64,000 bases of DNA from Lactobacillaceae bacterium (GCA_031289015.1 JAITQG010000044.1:1-64000); one strand, 5' to 3'. Shown: positions 7,854-18,163, numbered from the stretch's first letter. Notes: generated by a model not told the origin, from the sequence alone. Numbers and translations are program-made.

Positions 7854-8612
7854 GTGAAGATTGAATTACATGGGGACGAACGCCTAGATATGTTGTACCG
7901 TGATGAAGTCCAAATCATCCAAAGTCGCGAGGTTTTCTCGTTTTCTTTGGATGCGGTTTTACTAGCTAATTTTGCCAATCCACGTAATGCTGGCCGTGGC
8001 ACGATTGTTGATTTAGGGGCTGGGAATGGCGCGATCAGCCTATTTATGGCGCATAAAGTTACTGGTCACATTATCGGGGTGGAAATCCAGGAACGTTTGG
8101 CAGAAATGGCTACACGTTCGGTCCAATTAAACGATTTAACTGACAAAATTACCATTATTAATAAAGATATGCGCGATATTTTGACTGATATTCGGCCAGG
8201 GTCCGTGGAAACAGTGGTGTCAAATCCACCATATTTTGAAGCAACGGAGCAATCCCATAAAAATCCAAACGAACATTACGCCATTGCCCGCCATGAAATC
8301 AAGGCTGATTTGGCGTTGGTGACGGATACGGCAAAAAAGTTGTTGAAGTCGGGCGGACATTTTTATATGGTGCATCGCCCGGATCGGCTATTTGAAATCA
8401 TCGATGCCTTACGCGCAAATAATTTAATTCCCAAGCGGATTCAATTTGTCTATCCTAAAGTCGGCAAGGAAGCTAATGTGATTTTAATTGAATCAATTAA
8501 GAATGGGCGTTTGACGGGGGCACAAATTTTACCGCCAATTATCACCCACAATGCTGACGATACGTATCGCGATGAAGTGTGGGCCATTTATGAGGGGCGT
8601 AATCGTGACTGA
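7854..8612 (+). CDS. tRNA1(Val)-type N6-adenine methyltransferase
   Basis: DLGAGNGAISLFMA SAM motif, SNPPYFE catalytic motif; followed by GIY-YIG gene as in other Firmicutes. Confidence 0.85.
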   Translation: MKIELHGDERLDMLYRDEVQIIQSREVFSFSLDAVLLANFANPRNAGRGTIVDLGAGNGAISLFMAHKVTGHIIGVEIQERLAEMATRSVQLNDLTDKITIINKDMRDILTDIRPGSVETVVSNPPYFEATEQSHKNPNEHYAIARHEIKADLALVTDTAKKLLKSGGHFYMVHRPDRLFEIIDALRANNLIPKRIQFVYPKVGKEANVILIESIKNGRLTGAQILPPIITHNADDTYRDEVWAIYEGRNRD

Positions 8613-8913
8613 AGATAAACAATATTACATGTACGTTTTATTGACAGCTGACAACACTTTTTATGGTGGCTATACTGACGATGTGCAACGCCGCTTGGCC
8701 ACGCATGAAGCTGGTAAAGGGGCTAAATACACGCGCCCAGCTCGCCGGCATCCGTTGCGCTTGTTGTATTCACAAGCCTTTGTTACCAAGGGAGAAGCGC
8801 TGCATGCCGAGGCTGAATTTAAAAAACTTAACCGTGCCCAGAAGGTTGCGTTTTTAACTGCACATGGGGTCGTTGACTTTACACCGGCTAAATTGGCTAA
8901 AAAAGTTGACTAA
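8605..8913 (+). CDS. GIY-YIG nuclease superfamily protein (UPF0213/YazA-like)
   Basis: YYMYVLLTADNTFYGGYTDDVQRRLATHEAGKGAKYTRPARRHPLRLLY; GTG start at 8605 overlapping upstream stop. Confidence 0.85.
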   Translation: MTEDKQYYMYVLLTADNTFYGGYTDDVQRRLATHEAGKGAKYTRPARRHPLRLLYSQAFVTKGEALHAEAEFKKLNRAQKVAFLTAHGVVDFTPAKLAKKVD

Positions 8914-8940
8914 TAGCAAAGAAAAGCGTATTATTTGTAA

Positions 8941-9021
8941 TTGGTTTACGAACCAAAAATACTCACTAATTCCAATAGTTGAACGGGTGCTCGCAAGGGT
9001 CGTCGAACTAGCTGCGGAATT
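8941..9021 (+). promoter_or_regulatory. Candidate structured leader upstream of rpsB
   Basis: TTGGTTtacgAACCAA hairpin 8941-8956; AATTCC (8968-8973)/GGAATT (9016-9021) stem. Confidence 0.35.
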
Positions 9022-9051
9022 AGGTGGAAAAACATTTGGAGGATTTTACTC

Positions 9052-9825
9052 ATGGCAGTAATCTCAATGAAGCAATTGCTTGAAGCTGGTGTCCACTTCG
9101 GTCACCAAACACGTCGTTGGAACCCAAAGATGGATGAATTCATCTTTACTGAGCGTAACGGAATCTACATCATTGACTTGCAAAAGACAGTGAAGTTGGT
9201 TGACCAAGCTTACAACTACGTACGCGACGCAGCTACTAACGGTGCAACTGTGTTGTTCGTTGGTACTAAGAAGCAAGCTCAAGACGCAATTGCTGAAGAA
9301 GCAGTTCGTGCAAACATGTATTTCGTCAACCATCGTTGGTTGGGTGGAACGTTGACTAACTGGTCAACAATCCAAAAGCGTATCGCACGTTTGAAGGAAT
9401 TGCGCGCAATGTCAGAAGATGGTACTTTTGACCGTTTGCCAAAGAAGGAAGTTTCTTTGTTAACAAAGAAGCGTGACAAGTTGGAGAAGTTCTTGGGTGG
9501 TATCGCTGATATGCCTAAGGTTCCAGATTTGTTGTTCATCGTTGATCCTCATAAGGAACAAATCGCTGTGCAAGAAGCACACAAGTTGAACATTCCGATC
9601 GTGGCTATGGTCGATACTAACGCCGATCCTGACCAAATTGATGTAGTTATCCCATCAAACGATGACGCTATCCGTGCCGTTCGTTTGATTACTGCAAAGA
9701 TGGCAGACGCTATCATTGAAGGTAATGAGGGTGAAGATGAAGTTGCGGCTGAAGATTTTTCAGCACAAGACGGATCTGACAAGGCAGCATCAATTGAAGA
9801 ATTGACTGAAATCGTTGAAGGTTAA
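9052..9825 (+). CDS. rpsB: 30S ribosomal protein S2
   Basis: [46 protein letters not shown]. Confidence 0.98.
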   Translation: MAVISMKQLLEAGVHFGHQTRRWNPKMDEFIFTERNGIYIIDLQKTVKLVDQAYNYVRDAATNGATVLFVGTKKQAQDAIAEEAVRANMYFVNHRWLGGTLTNWSTIQKRIARLKELRAMSEDGTFDRLPKKEVSLLTKKRDKLEKFLGGIADMPKVPDLLFIVDPHKEQIAVQEAHKLNIPIVAMVDTNADPDQIDVVIPSNDDAIRAVRLITAKMADAIIEGNEGEDEVAAEDFSAQDGSDKAASIEELTEIVEG

Positions 9826-9868
9826 GAACTAATCCGTTAGTTTAATTCAATTAATCAAAGTCTATTAA

Positions 9869-9902
9869 AAGCCGACAGTTTAACGACTGTTGGTTTTTTT
9901 GT
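9869..9902 (+). terminator. Rho-independent terminator after rpsB
   Basis: aagccgacagtttaacgactgttggttttttt. Confidence 0.75.
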
Positions 9903-9926
9903 GTTTTTTTCAAAAAATTAACCTGT

Positions 9927-9940
9927 TGGAAGCGTTTACA
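9927..9940. promoter_or_regulatory. Putative cre (CcpA) site upstream of trehalose operon
   Basis: TGGAAGCGTTTACA vs TGWAANCGNTNWCA (1 mismatch), overlapping -35 region. Confidence 0.65.
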
Positions 9941-9979
9941 AATGGTATGCAAACATGAGATAATAGTTAAGTGGTAAAC

Positions 9980-9991
9980 ATGTACGTACAA
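9980..9991. promoter_or_regulatory. Putative TreR operator
   Basis: ATGTACGTACAA, containing perfect palindrome TGTACGTACA; GntR-type GT..AC; upstream of treB. Confidence 0.5.
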
Positions 9992-10016
9992 ACACAAACA
10001 AGTTAAAAGGGGTTAA

Positions 10017-11954
10017 ATGATGGGGAAATATGATGAAGATGCACGGACGTTGCTGACTGCGCTTGGGGGGCCGAGCAATATCGGGTCAGTAACGCATTGT
10101 GCAACACGCTTACGCTTCGTGTTAAACGATGCGTCAAAAGCCGAGGTTGAACAAATTGAAGCGTTGCCAGCCGTTAAGGGGACGTTTACCAATGCTGGAC
10201 AATTTCAAGTAATTATTGGCAATGCCGTTGCAAGTTTTTATAACGCTTTTATGGCCGTGAGTGGGTTAACTGATCAGCAAGCCAAGCCAACTGAGCAACC
10301 AGCCCGCAATGAAAATAAAAATATTTTGCAAAAAATTGTGGGGGTCTTGGCCGATATTTTTGGCCCAATTATTCCAGCGATTATTGTCGGCGGACTAATC
10401 TTAGGGGTTAGAAATGTTTTGGAACAGGTTTCGTTTGGATTTTTAGGGGGCCAAACGATTGTTGCCAGTTCTAAGTTTTGGGCCGGAGTAAATGATTTTT
10501 TGTGGTTGCCAGGGGAGGCAATTTTTCATTTCTTACCGGTGGGGATTACGTGGTCGATTGCCAAGCGCATGGGGACCACACAAATTTTGGGGATTGTATT
10601 AGGAATCACTTTAGTAAGTCCACAGTTACTCAATGCGTACTTAGTGAATAGTACGGCGGCCAGCAAAGTGCCGTTTTGGGATTTTGGGTTCGCCCAAGTA
10701 AATATGATTGGGTATCAAGCCCAAGTTATCCCAGCCATTATGGCGGGATTTGTACTCGCATATCTAGAAATCTTTTGGCGTAAATACATTCCAGAAGCAG
10801 TTTCGATGATTTTCGTACCATTTTTGTCGTTAGTCCCAGCAATCTTGGTGGCCCATACGATATTGGGGCCATTGGGTTGGCAAGTTGGGAATGTGATTTC
10901 ATCAATCGTTAACGCTGGGTTAACGAGTCAATTTAATTGGCTGTTTGGCGCCGTCTTTGGCTTATTCTATGCGCCGCTCGTGATTACTGGTTTGCACCAT
11001 ACGACATTAGCAATTGATGCCCAATTAGTGGCTGATTTTGGTTCCACGAATTTGTGGCCTATGATTGCCCTTGCTAATATCGCCCAGGGTACGGCCGTGA
11101 TGGCAGTGATTTATTTATGGCGCCATGATGCCAAGGTTAAACAAGTCGCAATTCCATCAGCTATTTCAGCATACCTCGGGGTAACTGAGCCGGCGATGTT
11201 TGGAATTAATTTGAAATACATGTATCCGTTTGTCGCTGCGATGATTGGGTCGGCCAGTGCTGGTTTGGTGGTTACGTTGCTCCGAGTGCGCGCATCAAGT
11301 ATCGGTATTGGTGGGCTGCCGGGCATCTTAGCAATTTTGCCGGCTGGTTGGGGTGGCTTTGCACTGGGGATTCTTGTCGCCATGGCAGTCACGTTTGCCA
11401 TGACCCTGCTTTTCAATAAATTAGGCGTCTTTAGCAACGAAAAAGCACCTGTGAAGACTAGCAATGAAGCTTCGGCGGTAGTTTACGCACCAATTTCTGG
11501 TGCCATGCGTCCGATTACTGAAGCTAAAGATAATGTTTTTGCTTCGAAAGCGATGGGGGAAGGTGTCGTGATTGAACCAACTGAAGGTAAAGTCTTTGCG
11601 CCTGCAGCCGGTGAAGTTGTAATTTTGTTCCCGACAAAACATGCGGTTGGGCTGAAATTGGATAATGGTGCGGAGCTGTTGATTCATATCGGCATGGATA
11701 CCGTCGAATTAAACGGGGACGGCTTTGTTGTCCACGTGCAACAAGGCGACCGGGTGGAAAAGGGGCAGCTCTTAGTTGAAGTTGATCTAGTCAAGTTAAA
11801 AAACAAGGGCTATTTAACTGAAACACCGATTGTTATCACCAATTCCGATCGACACAATTTGAAATGGCTCAAAAAGCTTAAATCGACAATTATCTCTGGT
11901 GAAGAACTCTTAATTTGTCACACTAAGTTGGGTACAGCGGAGGGGCAAAGTTAA
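10017..11954 (+). CDS. treB: PTS trehalose-type EIIBCA component
   Basis: EIIB THCATRLRFVL, EIIC helices, EIIA HIGMDTVELNG; followed by treC. Confidence 0.85.
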   Translation: MMGKYDEDARTLLTALGGPSNIGSVTHCATRLRFVLNDASKAEVEQIEALPAVKGTFTNAGQFQVIIGNAVASFYNAFMAVSGLTDQQAKPTEQPARNENKNILQKIVGVLADIFGPIIPAIIVGGLILGVRNVLEQVSFGFLGGQTIVASSKFWAGVNDFLWLPGEAIFHFLPVGITWSIAKRMGTTQILGIVLGITLVSPQLLNAYLVNSTAASKVPFWDFGFAQVNMIGYQAQVIPAIMAGFVLAYLEIFWRKYIPEAVSMIFVPFLSLVPAILVAHTILGPLGWQVGNVISSIVNAGLTSQFNWLFGAVFGLFYAPLVITGLHHTTLAIDAQLVADFGSTNLWPMIALANIAQGTAVMAVIYLWRHDAKVKQVAIPSAISAYLGVTEPAMFGINLKYMYPFVAAMIGSASAGLVVTLLRVRASSIGIGGLPGILAILPAGWGGFALGILVAMAVTFAMTLLFNKLGVFSNEKAPVKTSNEASAVVYAPISGAMRPITEAKDNVFASKAMGEGVVIEPTEGKVFAPAAGEVVILFPTKHAVGLKLDNGAELLIHIGMDTVELNGDGFVVHVQQGDRVEKGQLLVEVDLVKLKNKGYLTETPIVITNSDRHNLKWLKKLKSTIISGEELLICHTKLGTAEGQS

Positions 11955-13567
11955 TGGATATCTCAAAAGAAGTCGTCTATCAAATTTATCCCAAGTCGTT
12001 TCAAGATTCAAACGGCGATGGGATTGGGGATTTGCCAGGGATCATCCAACGCTTACCGTATTTAGCGGAACTCGGGATTACGATGTTATGGCTCAGTCCA
12101 ATTTTTACCTCGCCACAAAAAGATAACGGTTATGACATTAGTGATTATCGCGCAATCGATCAAATTTTTGGCACGCTGGCCGATTTTGACGAGTTGATTT
12201 TACAGGCGGACCGCTTGGGGATTGGGGTGATGTTAGACATGGTCTTTAATCACACCTCAATTGAACATGCCTGGTTTCAAAAAGCGTTAGCGGGTGATGC
12301 AAAATATCAAGCCTATTATTTGTTGCGCGAGCGCAAAAGTGATGGGAGTTGGCCCAATAATTGGCAATCAAAGTTTGGTGGCGCGGCTTGGAGCGATTTT
12401 GATAGTCAGCGAGCGTATCTACATTTGTACGATAAAACCCAAGCCGACTTAGATTGGCGGAACCCAGCGGTGCGCCAAGAATTAGCCGCGGTCGTCAATT
12501 TTTGGTTGGCCAAAGGGGTTAAAGGGCTGCGGTTTGATGTCATCAACGTGATTGGTAAAGCGCCTATGCTTCAAGATGATGCCACTGGTGATGGCAAAAT
12601 GCTCTACACTGATCAACCAATCGCCCATGAATATTTGCGTGAATTGGCCGAACAATCCTTTGAGCAATATGATGCCATTATGACGGTGGGCGAACTTTCG
12701 GCGACCTCCATTGAAAATACGGTCCTCTACACGCGACCAGAGCGCCATGAATTAAGCATGAGTTTTAGCTTTCACCATTTAAAAGTGGATTATCAAGCTG
12801 GTAATAAATGGACGTTGGCGGAATATGATTTTGAGCAATTACGCAAAATCTTATTAACGTGGGGCGGTGCCTTATGTGAACTAGGCGGCTGGCCGGCCTT
12901 GTTTTGGAATAATCATGATCAGCCACGCGCGATTAACCGCTTTATCGCTGACGAACAATATTATGAACGCGGCGCCAAGTTGTTAGCCGGGATTATGCAT
13001 CTGAATCGGGGGACGCCATATATTTATATGGGCGAAGAATTTGGCATGGTGAATCCCAAACATACGTCCGTGCAAGATTTTGTCGATGTTGAATCGATTA
13101 ACGCAGTGGAGATGTTGATACAACAACACGACGTTAAAACCGCAGTGGCCATTGTTGGGGCTAAATCGCGTGATAATAGTCGGGTACCAATGAAGTGGCG
13201 GCGCAGTGGCGGGTTCACCATTGGTAAAGCGTGGTTGCCTGAAAGCCAGGACTGTCCAGCGCTGCGCAGTGATTATGGGCAAAGTATTTTCGCGTTTTAT
13301 CAGGAATTAATCAGTTTGCGCAAAACCAATCCGATTATTGCGGAAGGAAATTTTGTTGCGACCATGGCCGATGTACCACGGGTGATTGCATTTCAACGCG
13401 AATTTAATGGTCAAGAAATTTTAGTGATTGGGCATTTTAACCAGCATGCGCAAGTCATTGAACTGCCAATGGGCCAAGTCATTATGTCAAACCTAACAAA
13501 AACACCAACCATTCAAACCCGGTATGAATTACAACCGTATGAATTGTTGGTGCTAGCGTTAAATTAA
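11954..13567 (+). CDS. treC: Alpha,alpha-phosphotrehalase (trehalose-6-phosphate hydrolase, GH13)
   Basis: VVYQIYPKSFQDSNGDGIGDLPGII, GLRFDVIN, GGWPALFWNNHDQPR. Confidence 0.9.
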   Translation: MDISKEVVYQIYPKSFQDSNGDGIGDLPGIIQRLPYLAELGITMLWLSPIFTSPQKDNGYDISDYRAIDQIFGTLADFDELILQADRLGIGVMLDMVFNHTSIEHAWFQKALAGDAKYQAYYLLRERKSDGSWPNNWQSKFGGAAWSDFDSQRAYLHLYDKTQADLDWRNPAVRQELAAVVNFWLAKGVKGLRFDVINVIGKAPMLQDDATGDGKMLYTDQPIAHEYLRELAEQSFEQYDAIMTVGELSATSIENTVLYTRPERHELSMSFSFHHLKVDYQAGNKWTLAEYDFEQLRKILLTWGGALCELGGWPALFWNNHDQPRAINRFIADEQYYERGAKLLAGIMHLNRGTPYIYMGEEFGMVNPKHTSVQDFVDVESINAVEMLIQQHDVKTAVAIVGAKSRDNSRVPMKWRRSGGFTIGKAWLPESQDCPALRSDYGQSIFAFYQELISLRKTNPIIAEGNFVATMADVPRVIAFQREFNGQEILVIGHFNQHAQVIELPMGQVIMSNLTKTPTIQTRYELQPYELLVLALN

Positions 13568-14298
13568 ACAAGGAGGCGCCGGGCGAAATCGTGGAATTCA
13601 AACCGATCTGGCCGGTGTTTAGACATTGTGAATTGGAATTGTTCTGTATTGTCTAAAAAGACTTGCGAATCAATTTGCATGACGCGTTTCTCGTCAGCTG
13701 GTAAAGCTAAAAGTTGTCGCTCAGCCGTTGTAACTTCGGCTGCAGTGATAACTTTTTTAGCATACGCAATTGGTAATGCTAAGGTTTGTTCAAGGTAATG
13801 ATAGAGCGATTGTTGGGCAATTGCTTCAGTTAACTCAGGGACGACACTTTGTTTGATAAAATCAAAGTCAATAATCTCTGGCGCATCATTAATAATACGC
13901 AACCGGCCGATATACCAAACCGGTGTACCAATTGGAAAGCCGGTATACGTGGTTTCTGCGGTGATCGTCGTGCTCTTAAATTGGATGAGTTGGGTTTGGG
14001 CCGTAAAGCCTTGTTGGTCAGTCAACTCAGAAAAACTGCGCAAATCTGACAATGGGAAATCACGTAAAGTGTGGTTTAAAACAAACGAGCCTTTACCTTT
14101 CTTTTTTTGAATTAATCCATCTTGTTCCAACAGATTTAACGCTTTACGGACGGTATCACGCGACACACCAAGGGTATCACGCAGCACTGGCTCACTTGGT
14201 AACAGGTCACCAGCTGGAATTTGGTTGCTGAGAATTTGTTCTTTTAATTGCTGATAAATAATCTTATATTGTACTTTCATAATATTGATTATAAGCAA
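13564..14298 (-). CDS. treR: GntR/UTRA family transcriptional regulator, trehalose operon repressor
   Basis: KYKIIYQQLKEQI..LLPSEPVLRDTLGVSRDTVRKALNLLEQDGLI wHTH; adjacent to treBC. Confidence 0.85.
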   Translation of the reverse strand: MLIINIMKVQYKIIYQQLKEQILSNQIPAGDLLPSEPVLRDTLGVSRDTVRKALNLLEQDGLIQKKKGKGSFVLNHTLRDFPLSDLRSFSELTDQQGFTAQTQLIQFKSTTITAETTYTGFPIGTPVWYIGRLRIINDAPEIIDFDFIKQSVVPELTEAIAQQSLYHYLEQTLALPIAYAKKVITAAEVTTAERQLLALPADEKRVMQIDSQVFLDNTEQFQFTMSKHRPDRFEFHDFARRLLV

Positions 14299-14426
14299 GT
14301 CTGGGCAATTGATAAAGGGGCAGAACTTATTTTGGCAATTAATTGCCTTGCACTGTGTTTTTTTATGCGTAAATCAGGTATACTTATTTAGATAACTATC
14401 AAGAATTTTGAAGGAGACCTTGAAAA

Positions 14427-15308
14427 ATGGCTATTACTGCTGCTCAAGTTAAGGAATTACGTGACAAGACGAACGTTGGAATGATGGATGCAAAGAAAGC
14501 ATTGGTGGAAACTGATGGTGACTTAGAAAAGGCAATCGATTTCTTGCGTGAAAAGGGAATGGCAAAGGCCGCTAAAAAGGCCGGCGCTATCGCTGCTGAA
14601 GGTATGACATACGTTGCAACTAAGGGAAACGAAGCTGCAATTATCGAATTGAATTCACAAACCGACTTCGTGGCTGGTAACAAAGAATTTAATGATTTGT
14701 TGCACGCCGTGGCCAATGCCATCGTTGAATTGAAGCCTGCTTCAGTTGAAGAAGCGTTGGAATTGAAGGTTGATGCTGATGGTCAAACATTGAACGAATT
14801 GATCATCCACACTACACAAATCACTGGTGAAAAGATCACTTTGCGTCGTTTCACAATCGTGACGGCCGCTGAAGGTCAAGCTGTTGGCGCATACTCACAC
14901 ATGGGTGGTCGGATTTCAACAGTTGTCTTGGTTGACGGTGCTGATGCTGCTGTGGCTAAGGACGTTGCTATGCACGTTGCGGCCATTGCACCTAAGTACA
15001 CTTCTCGTGAAGAAGTGCCTGCTGATGAATTGGCCCACGAAAAAGAAGTGCAAATGAACGCTGAAGACTTGAACGGTAAGCCTGACAACATCAAAGAAAA
15101 GATTGTTGAAGGTCGTTTGAACAAGTACTTGGCTGACATTTCATTGGTTGACCAAGCCTTCGTTAAGGGTGACGGCGAAACTGTTGCGGCTTACGTTGAA
15201 GGTAAGGGTGGCAAGGTGCTTTCATTTGTACGTTATGAAGTTGGTGAAGGTATGGAAAAGAAGGAAACTGATTTTGCTGCTGAAGTCGCTGCTCAAATGG
15301 GTAACTAA
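14427..15308 (+). CDS. tsf: Translation elongation factor Ts
   Basis: [32 protein letters not shown]. Confidence 0.98.
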   Translation: MAITAAQVKELRDKTNVGMMDAKKALVETDGDLEKAIDFLREKGMAKAAKKAGAIAAEGMTYVATKGNEAAIIELNSQTDFVAGNKEFNDLLHAVANAIVELKPASVEEALELKVDADGQTLNELIIHTTQITGEKITLRRFTIVTAAEGQAVGAYSHMGGRISTVVLVDGADAAVAKDVAMHVAAIAPKYTSREEVPADELAHEKEVQMNAEDLNGKPDNIKEKIVEGRLNKYLADISLVDQAFVKGDGETVAAYVEGKGGKVLSFVRYEVGEGMEKKETDFAAEVAAQMGN

Positions 15309-15332
15309 TTTTCCGGAACTGGAGCTAATAAC

Positions 15333-16055
15333 ATGGCAGACGTAAAGTACAAGCGCGTACTATTGAAGTTGTCAGGTGAAGCCATGGCCGGTGATAAAGG
15401 TTACGGCATCGATCCTGAAACAGTGAATAGTATTGCTGCTGAAATTAAAGAAGTGTATGAACTAGGAGTGGAAATCGCCATTGTTATTGGTGGTGGAAAC
15501 TTATGGCGTGGTGAAGCGGGGGCCGCCTTAGGGATGGAACGCGCACAAGCCGATTACGTGGGCATGCTTGGCACGGTCATGAATTCATTGTCATTACAAG
15601 ATGCCTTGGAATCATTAGACGTCCCAACGCGTGTGCAAACCGCCATTGAAATGCGCCAAGTTGCCGAACCTTATGTACGACGTAAGGCTGTGCGCCACTT
15701 GGAAAAGGGTCGGATTGTAATTTTTGGGGCCGGAACTGGTTCACCATATTTTTCAACCGACACAACCTCAGCATTACGAGCTGCCGAAATCAATGCCGAA
15801 GCAATCCTCATGGGTAAGAACGGGGTTGATGGCGTTTATAATGATGATCCAAACAAGAATCCAAACGCAGTGAAGTACGCTTCATTGTCACACATGGATG
15901 TTATTTCACAAGGTTTGAACGTAATGGATTCTACGGCGACAACTTTGTCGATGGACAATGACATCAATTTGGTTGTGTTTAATTTGAACACAACTGGAAA
16001 TATCAAGCGTGTTGTACTCGGTGAAGAAATCGGGACAACTGTCGGAGGACGTTAA
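15333..16055 (+). CDS. pyrH: UMP kinase
   Basis: [24 protein letters not shown]; after tsf. Confidence 0.98.
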   Translation: MADVKYKRVLLKLSGEAMAGDKGYGIDPETVNSIAAEIKEVYELGVEIAIVIGGGNLWRGEAGAALGMERAQADYVGMLGTVMNSLSLQDALESLDVPTRVQTAIEMRQVAEPYVRRKAVRHLEKGRIVIFGAGTGSPYFSTDTTSALRAAEINAEAILMGKNGVDGVYNDDPNKNPNAVKYASLSHMDVISQGLNVMDSTATTLSMDNDINLVVFNLNTTGNIKRVVLGEEIGTTVGGR

Positions 16056-16057
16056 GC

Positions 16058-16606
16058 ATGGCAAATCCAATTCTTGAATCTGCTAAAGAACGTATGGCTA
16101 AAGCTGGTGAATCATTGCGCCGCGAATTAAGTAATATTCGTGCTGGCGTAGCAAATCCTGCTATTTTGCGGAATGTGACGGCTGATTACTACGGTGCAGA
16201 AACCCCATTGACGCAAATGGCTTCAATCTCAACGCCTGAACCACGGGTGTTGTTGATTACGCCATTTGATAAGACGGCTTTAAAGGCCATCGAACATGGT
16301 ATTTTTGAAGCTAACCTTGGTTTGACACCAGCCAATGACGGTTCAGTGATTCGCTTGGTCATACCAGCGTTGACTGAAGAAACCCGTAAGACTTTGGCTA
16401 AAGAAGTTAAGGGTGAAGCTGAAGGTGCTAAAGTCGCTGTCCGCAATATTCGTCGTGATGCGATGGATAATGCTAAGAAGGCTGACGATCTTTCAGAAGA
16501 TGAAGAGCGTAAGTTAGAAAAAGAGATTCAAACGCTGACTGATGATGCAATCAAGAATGTTGATGCAATCGCGGCTGAGAAAGAAAAAGAATTGTTAACA
16601 ATTTAA
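16058..16606 (+). CDS. frr: Ribosome recycling factor
   Basis: [37 protein letters not shown]. Confidence 0.97.
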   Translation: MANPILESAKERMAKAGESLRRELSNIRAGVANPAILRNVTADYYGAETPLTQMASISTPEPRVLLITPFDKTALKAIEHGIFEANLGLTPANDGSVIRLVIPALTEETRKTLAKEVKGEAEGAKVAVRNIRRDAMDNAKKADDLSEDEERKLEKEIQTLTDDAIKNVDAIAAEKEKELLTI

Positions 16607-16617
16607 TTTGTAAAAGC

Positions 16618-16652
16618 AAACAGCACTCTGTTACGGAGGGCTGTTTTTTTGT
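16618..16652 (+). terminator. Rho-independent terminator after frr
   Basis: aacagcactctgttacggagggctgttttttt. Confidence 0.75.
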
Positions 16653-16685
16653 GGATTTACGGTAATTGTTCGGATTTGCGGCGAG

Positions 16686-16699
16686 TGAAAACGTTTACA
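16686..16699. promoter_or_regulatory. cre (CcpA) site upstream of amtB
   Basis: TGAAAACGTTTACA, exact match to TGWAANCGNTNWCA. Confidence 0.65.
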
Positions 16700-16709
16700 T
16701 AAAACCGGA

Positions 16710-16726
16710 TGTTAGCAAACCTAACA
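16710..16726. promoter_or_regulatory. GlnR box upstream of amtB
   Basis: TGTTAGCAAACCTAACA, exact match to TGTNAN7TNACA, perfectly palindromic arms. Confidence 0.75.
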
Positions 16727-16809
16727 TAATCAATTCATTAATTCGAATTTCTGCTTAAACTAAGAATTATTAAGAAACAGATGACAAGAAATGAGTGGAG
16801 GAAAATCAT

Positions 16810-18003
16810 ATGAATGCAGCAGATATCGCTTGGGTGTTGATTGCAGCCGCCTTGGTTTGGTTGATGGTACCAGGTTTGGCCTTGTTTTACGGGGGCTTTA
16901 CGCATCCCAAGTCAATGGTTAACACATTTGCCATGGTTTTGATTGCGATTGCCGTTGGTAGTATCATCTGGTTTGCCGTGGGTTATTCATTAGCCTTTAG
17001 CGGTGACGGTGCAATCCTTGGTAATTTGAACCACGCGTTCTTAAATGGCGTCTCAATGGTTAAGTCAACGAGTGGTGGCAGCATTCCTGATGGTGCCTTC
17101 GCATTGTTCCAAGGGATGTTCCCAATGATTACCATGGCGATCATCGCGGGTGGGGTGGTTGGCCGCATGAACTTTAAAGCCTTCTTGTTGTTCTTGATTT
17201 TCTGGATTTTGCTCGTATACACACCGTTGGCCCACATGGTTTGGGGTGGTGGTTTGATTGCTAAGATGGGTGCCCTTGATTTCGCCGGTGGTGACGTCGT
17301 GCACATCTCATCTGGGGTGTCAGCTTTGGTTTTGGCTTTGATGATCGGTAAGCGCCGGCACATGGCTGAATTGCAAGCGCACCGCCCAACGGCCATCGTT
17401 ATCGGTGGTGGGTTGCTATGGTTTGGTTGGTTTGGTTTCAACGCCGGTTCATCATTGGCAGCCAACGGACAAGCTATCTTGGCCTTTATCAACACTAATT
17501 TGGCGGCCGGGACAGCCATGATCGCTTGGATGCTGATTGATATGATGCTCAACAAGCCCATCAAGGTGTCTGGTTTGATGTCTGGCGCCGTGGCTGGGTT
17601 GGTGGCAATTACGCCCGCTGCCGGTTACGTGGCCCCAGGTGGCGCTGCTGCCATGGGTGCCATTGTATCAGTCATCGTTTACTTTGGAACGACTTTTGTC
17701 AAAGAGAAGTTGGGTTATGATGATACTTTGGATGCCTTTGGAATTCACGGAATCGGTGGCGTCTTTGGTGGATTGTTGACCGGAGTCTTTGCTACTAAGG
17801 CTTACTCAGGCACTGCGGGTGTCTTGGAAGGTAACTGGAGTTTGCTAGGCATTCAAGCCGTGGGAATCCTCATCACCATTGCGGTTGTTGTGGTTGCCAC
17901 CTACGTAATTGCCAAGGTCGTTTCATTCATCGTACCCCTCCGCGCCGATGAAAATGAAGAAGCAATGGGATTGGACGCATTCTACCATGGTGAAACAATT
18001 TAA
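16810..18003 (+). CDS. amtB: Ammonium transporter (Amt family)
   Basis: VPGLALFYGGF, GDVVHISSGVSALVLALMIGKR, FGIHGIGGVFGGLLTGVFA. Confidence 0.95.
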   Translation: MNAADIAWVLIAAALVWLMVPGLALFYGGFTHPKSMVNTFAMVLIAIAVGSIIWFAVGYSLAFSGDGAILGNLNHAFLNGVSMVKSTSGGSIPDGAFALFQGMFPMITMAIIAGGVVGRMNFKAFLLFLIFWILLVYTPLAHMVWGGGLIAKMGALDFAGGDVVHISSGVSALVLALMIGKRRHMAELQAHRPTAIVIGGGLLWFGWFGFNAGSSLAANGQAILAFINTNLAAGTAMIAWMLIDMMLNKPIKVSGLMSGAVAGLVAITPAAGYVAPGGAAAMGAIVSVIVYFGTTFVKEKLGYDDTLDAFGIHGIGGVFGGLLTGVFATKAYSGTAGVLEGNWSLLGIQAVGILITIAVVVVATYVIAKVVSFIVPLRADENEEAMGLDAFYHGETI

Positions 18004-18039
18004 TTTCACCTATACCAATTAATACCAATTAAATATTAA

Positions 18040-18070
18040 GAGCGAGTTAATTCTATTGACTCGCTTTTTT
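18040..18070 (+). terminator. Rho-independent terminator after amtB
   Basis: gagcgagttaattctattgactcgctttttt. Confidence 0.8.
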
Positions 18071-18083
18071 CTTTGTCTATAAT
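18056..18083 (+). promoter_or_regulatory. Putative glmS promoter (TTGACT-N16-TATAAT)
   Basis: -35 at 18056-18061, -10 at 18078-18083. Confidence 0.55.
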
Positions 18084-18163
18084 AGGGTTTATGAGTTTTA
18101 CAAATTAATTTATAGGTGCTATACCAATTTGATTTGGTGGTATGTTGAAAAGAGGAACTAAAC

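Noticed and set aside
16983-17564. 193-aa - strand ORF inside amtB
   Set aside because: Antisense to a confident Amt transporter; composition explained by reverse-complemented hydrophobic codons.
18004-18163. glmS ribozyme upstream of glmS
   Set aside because: The ~160-nt region has a promoter, a terminator and ATACCAATT repeats but no sequence I recognise as the conserved ribozyme core.
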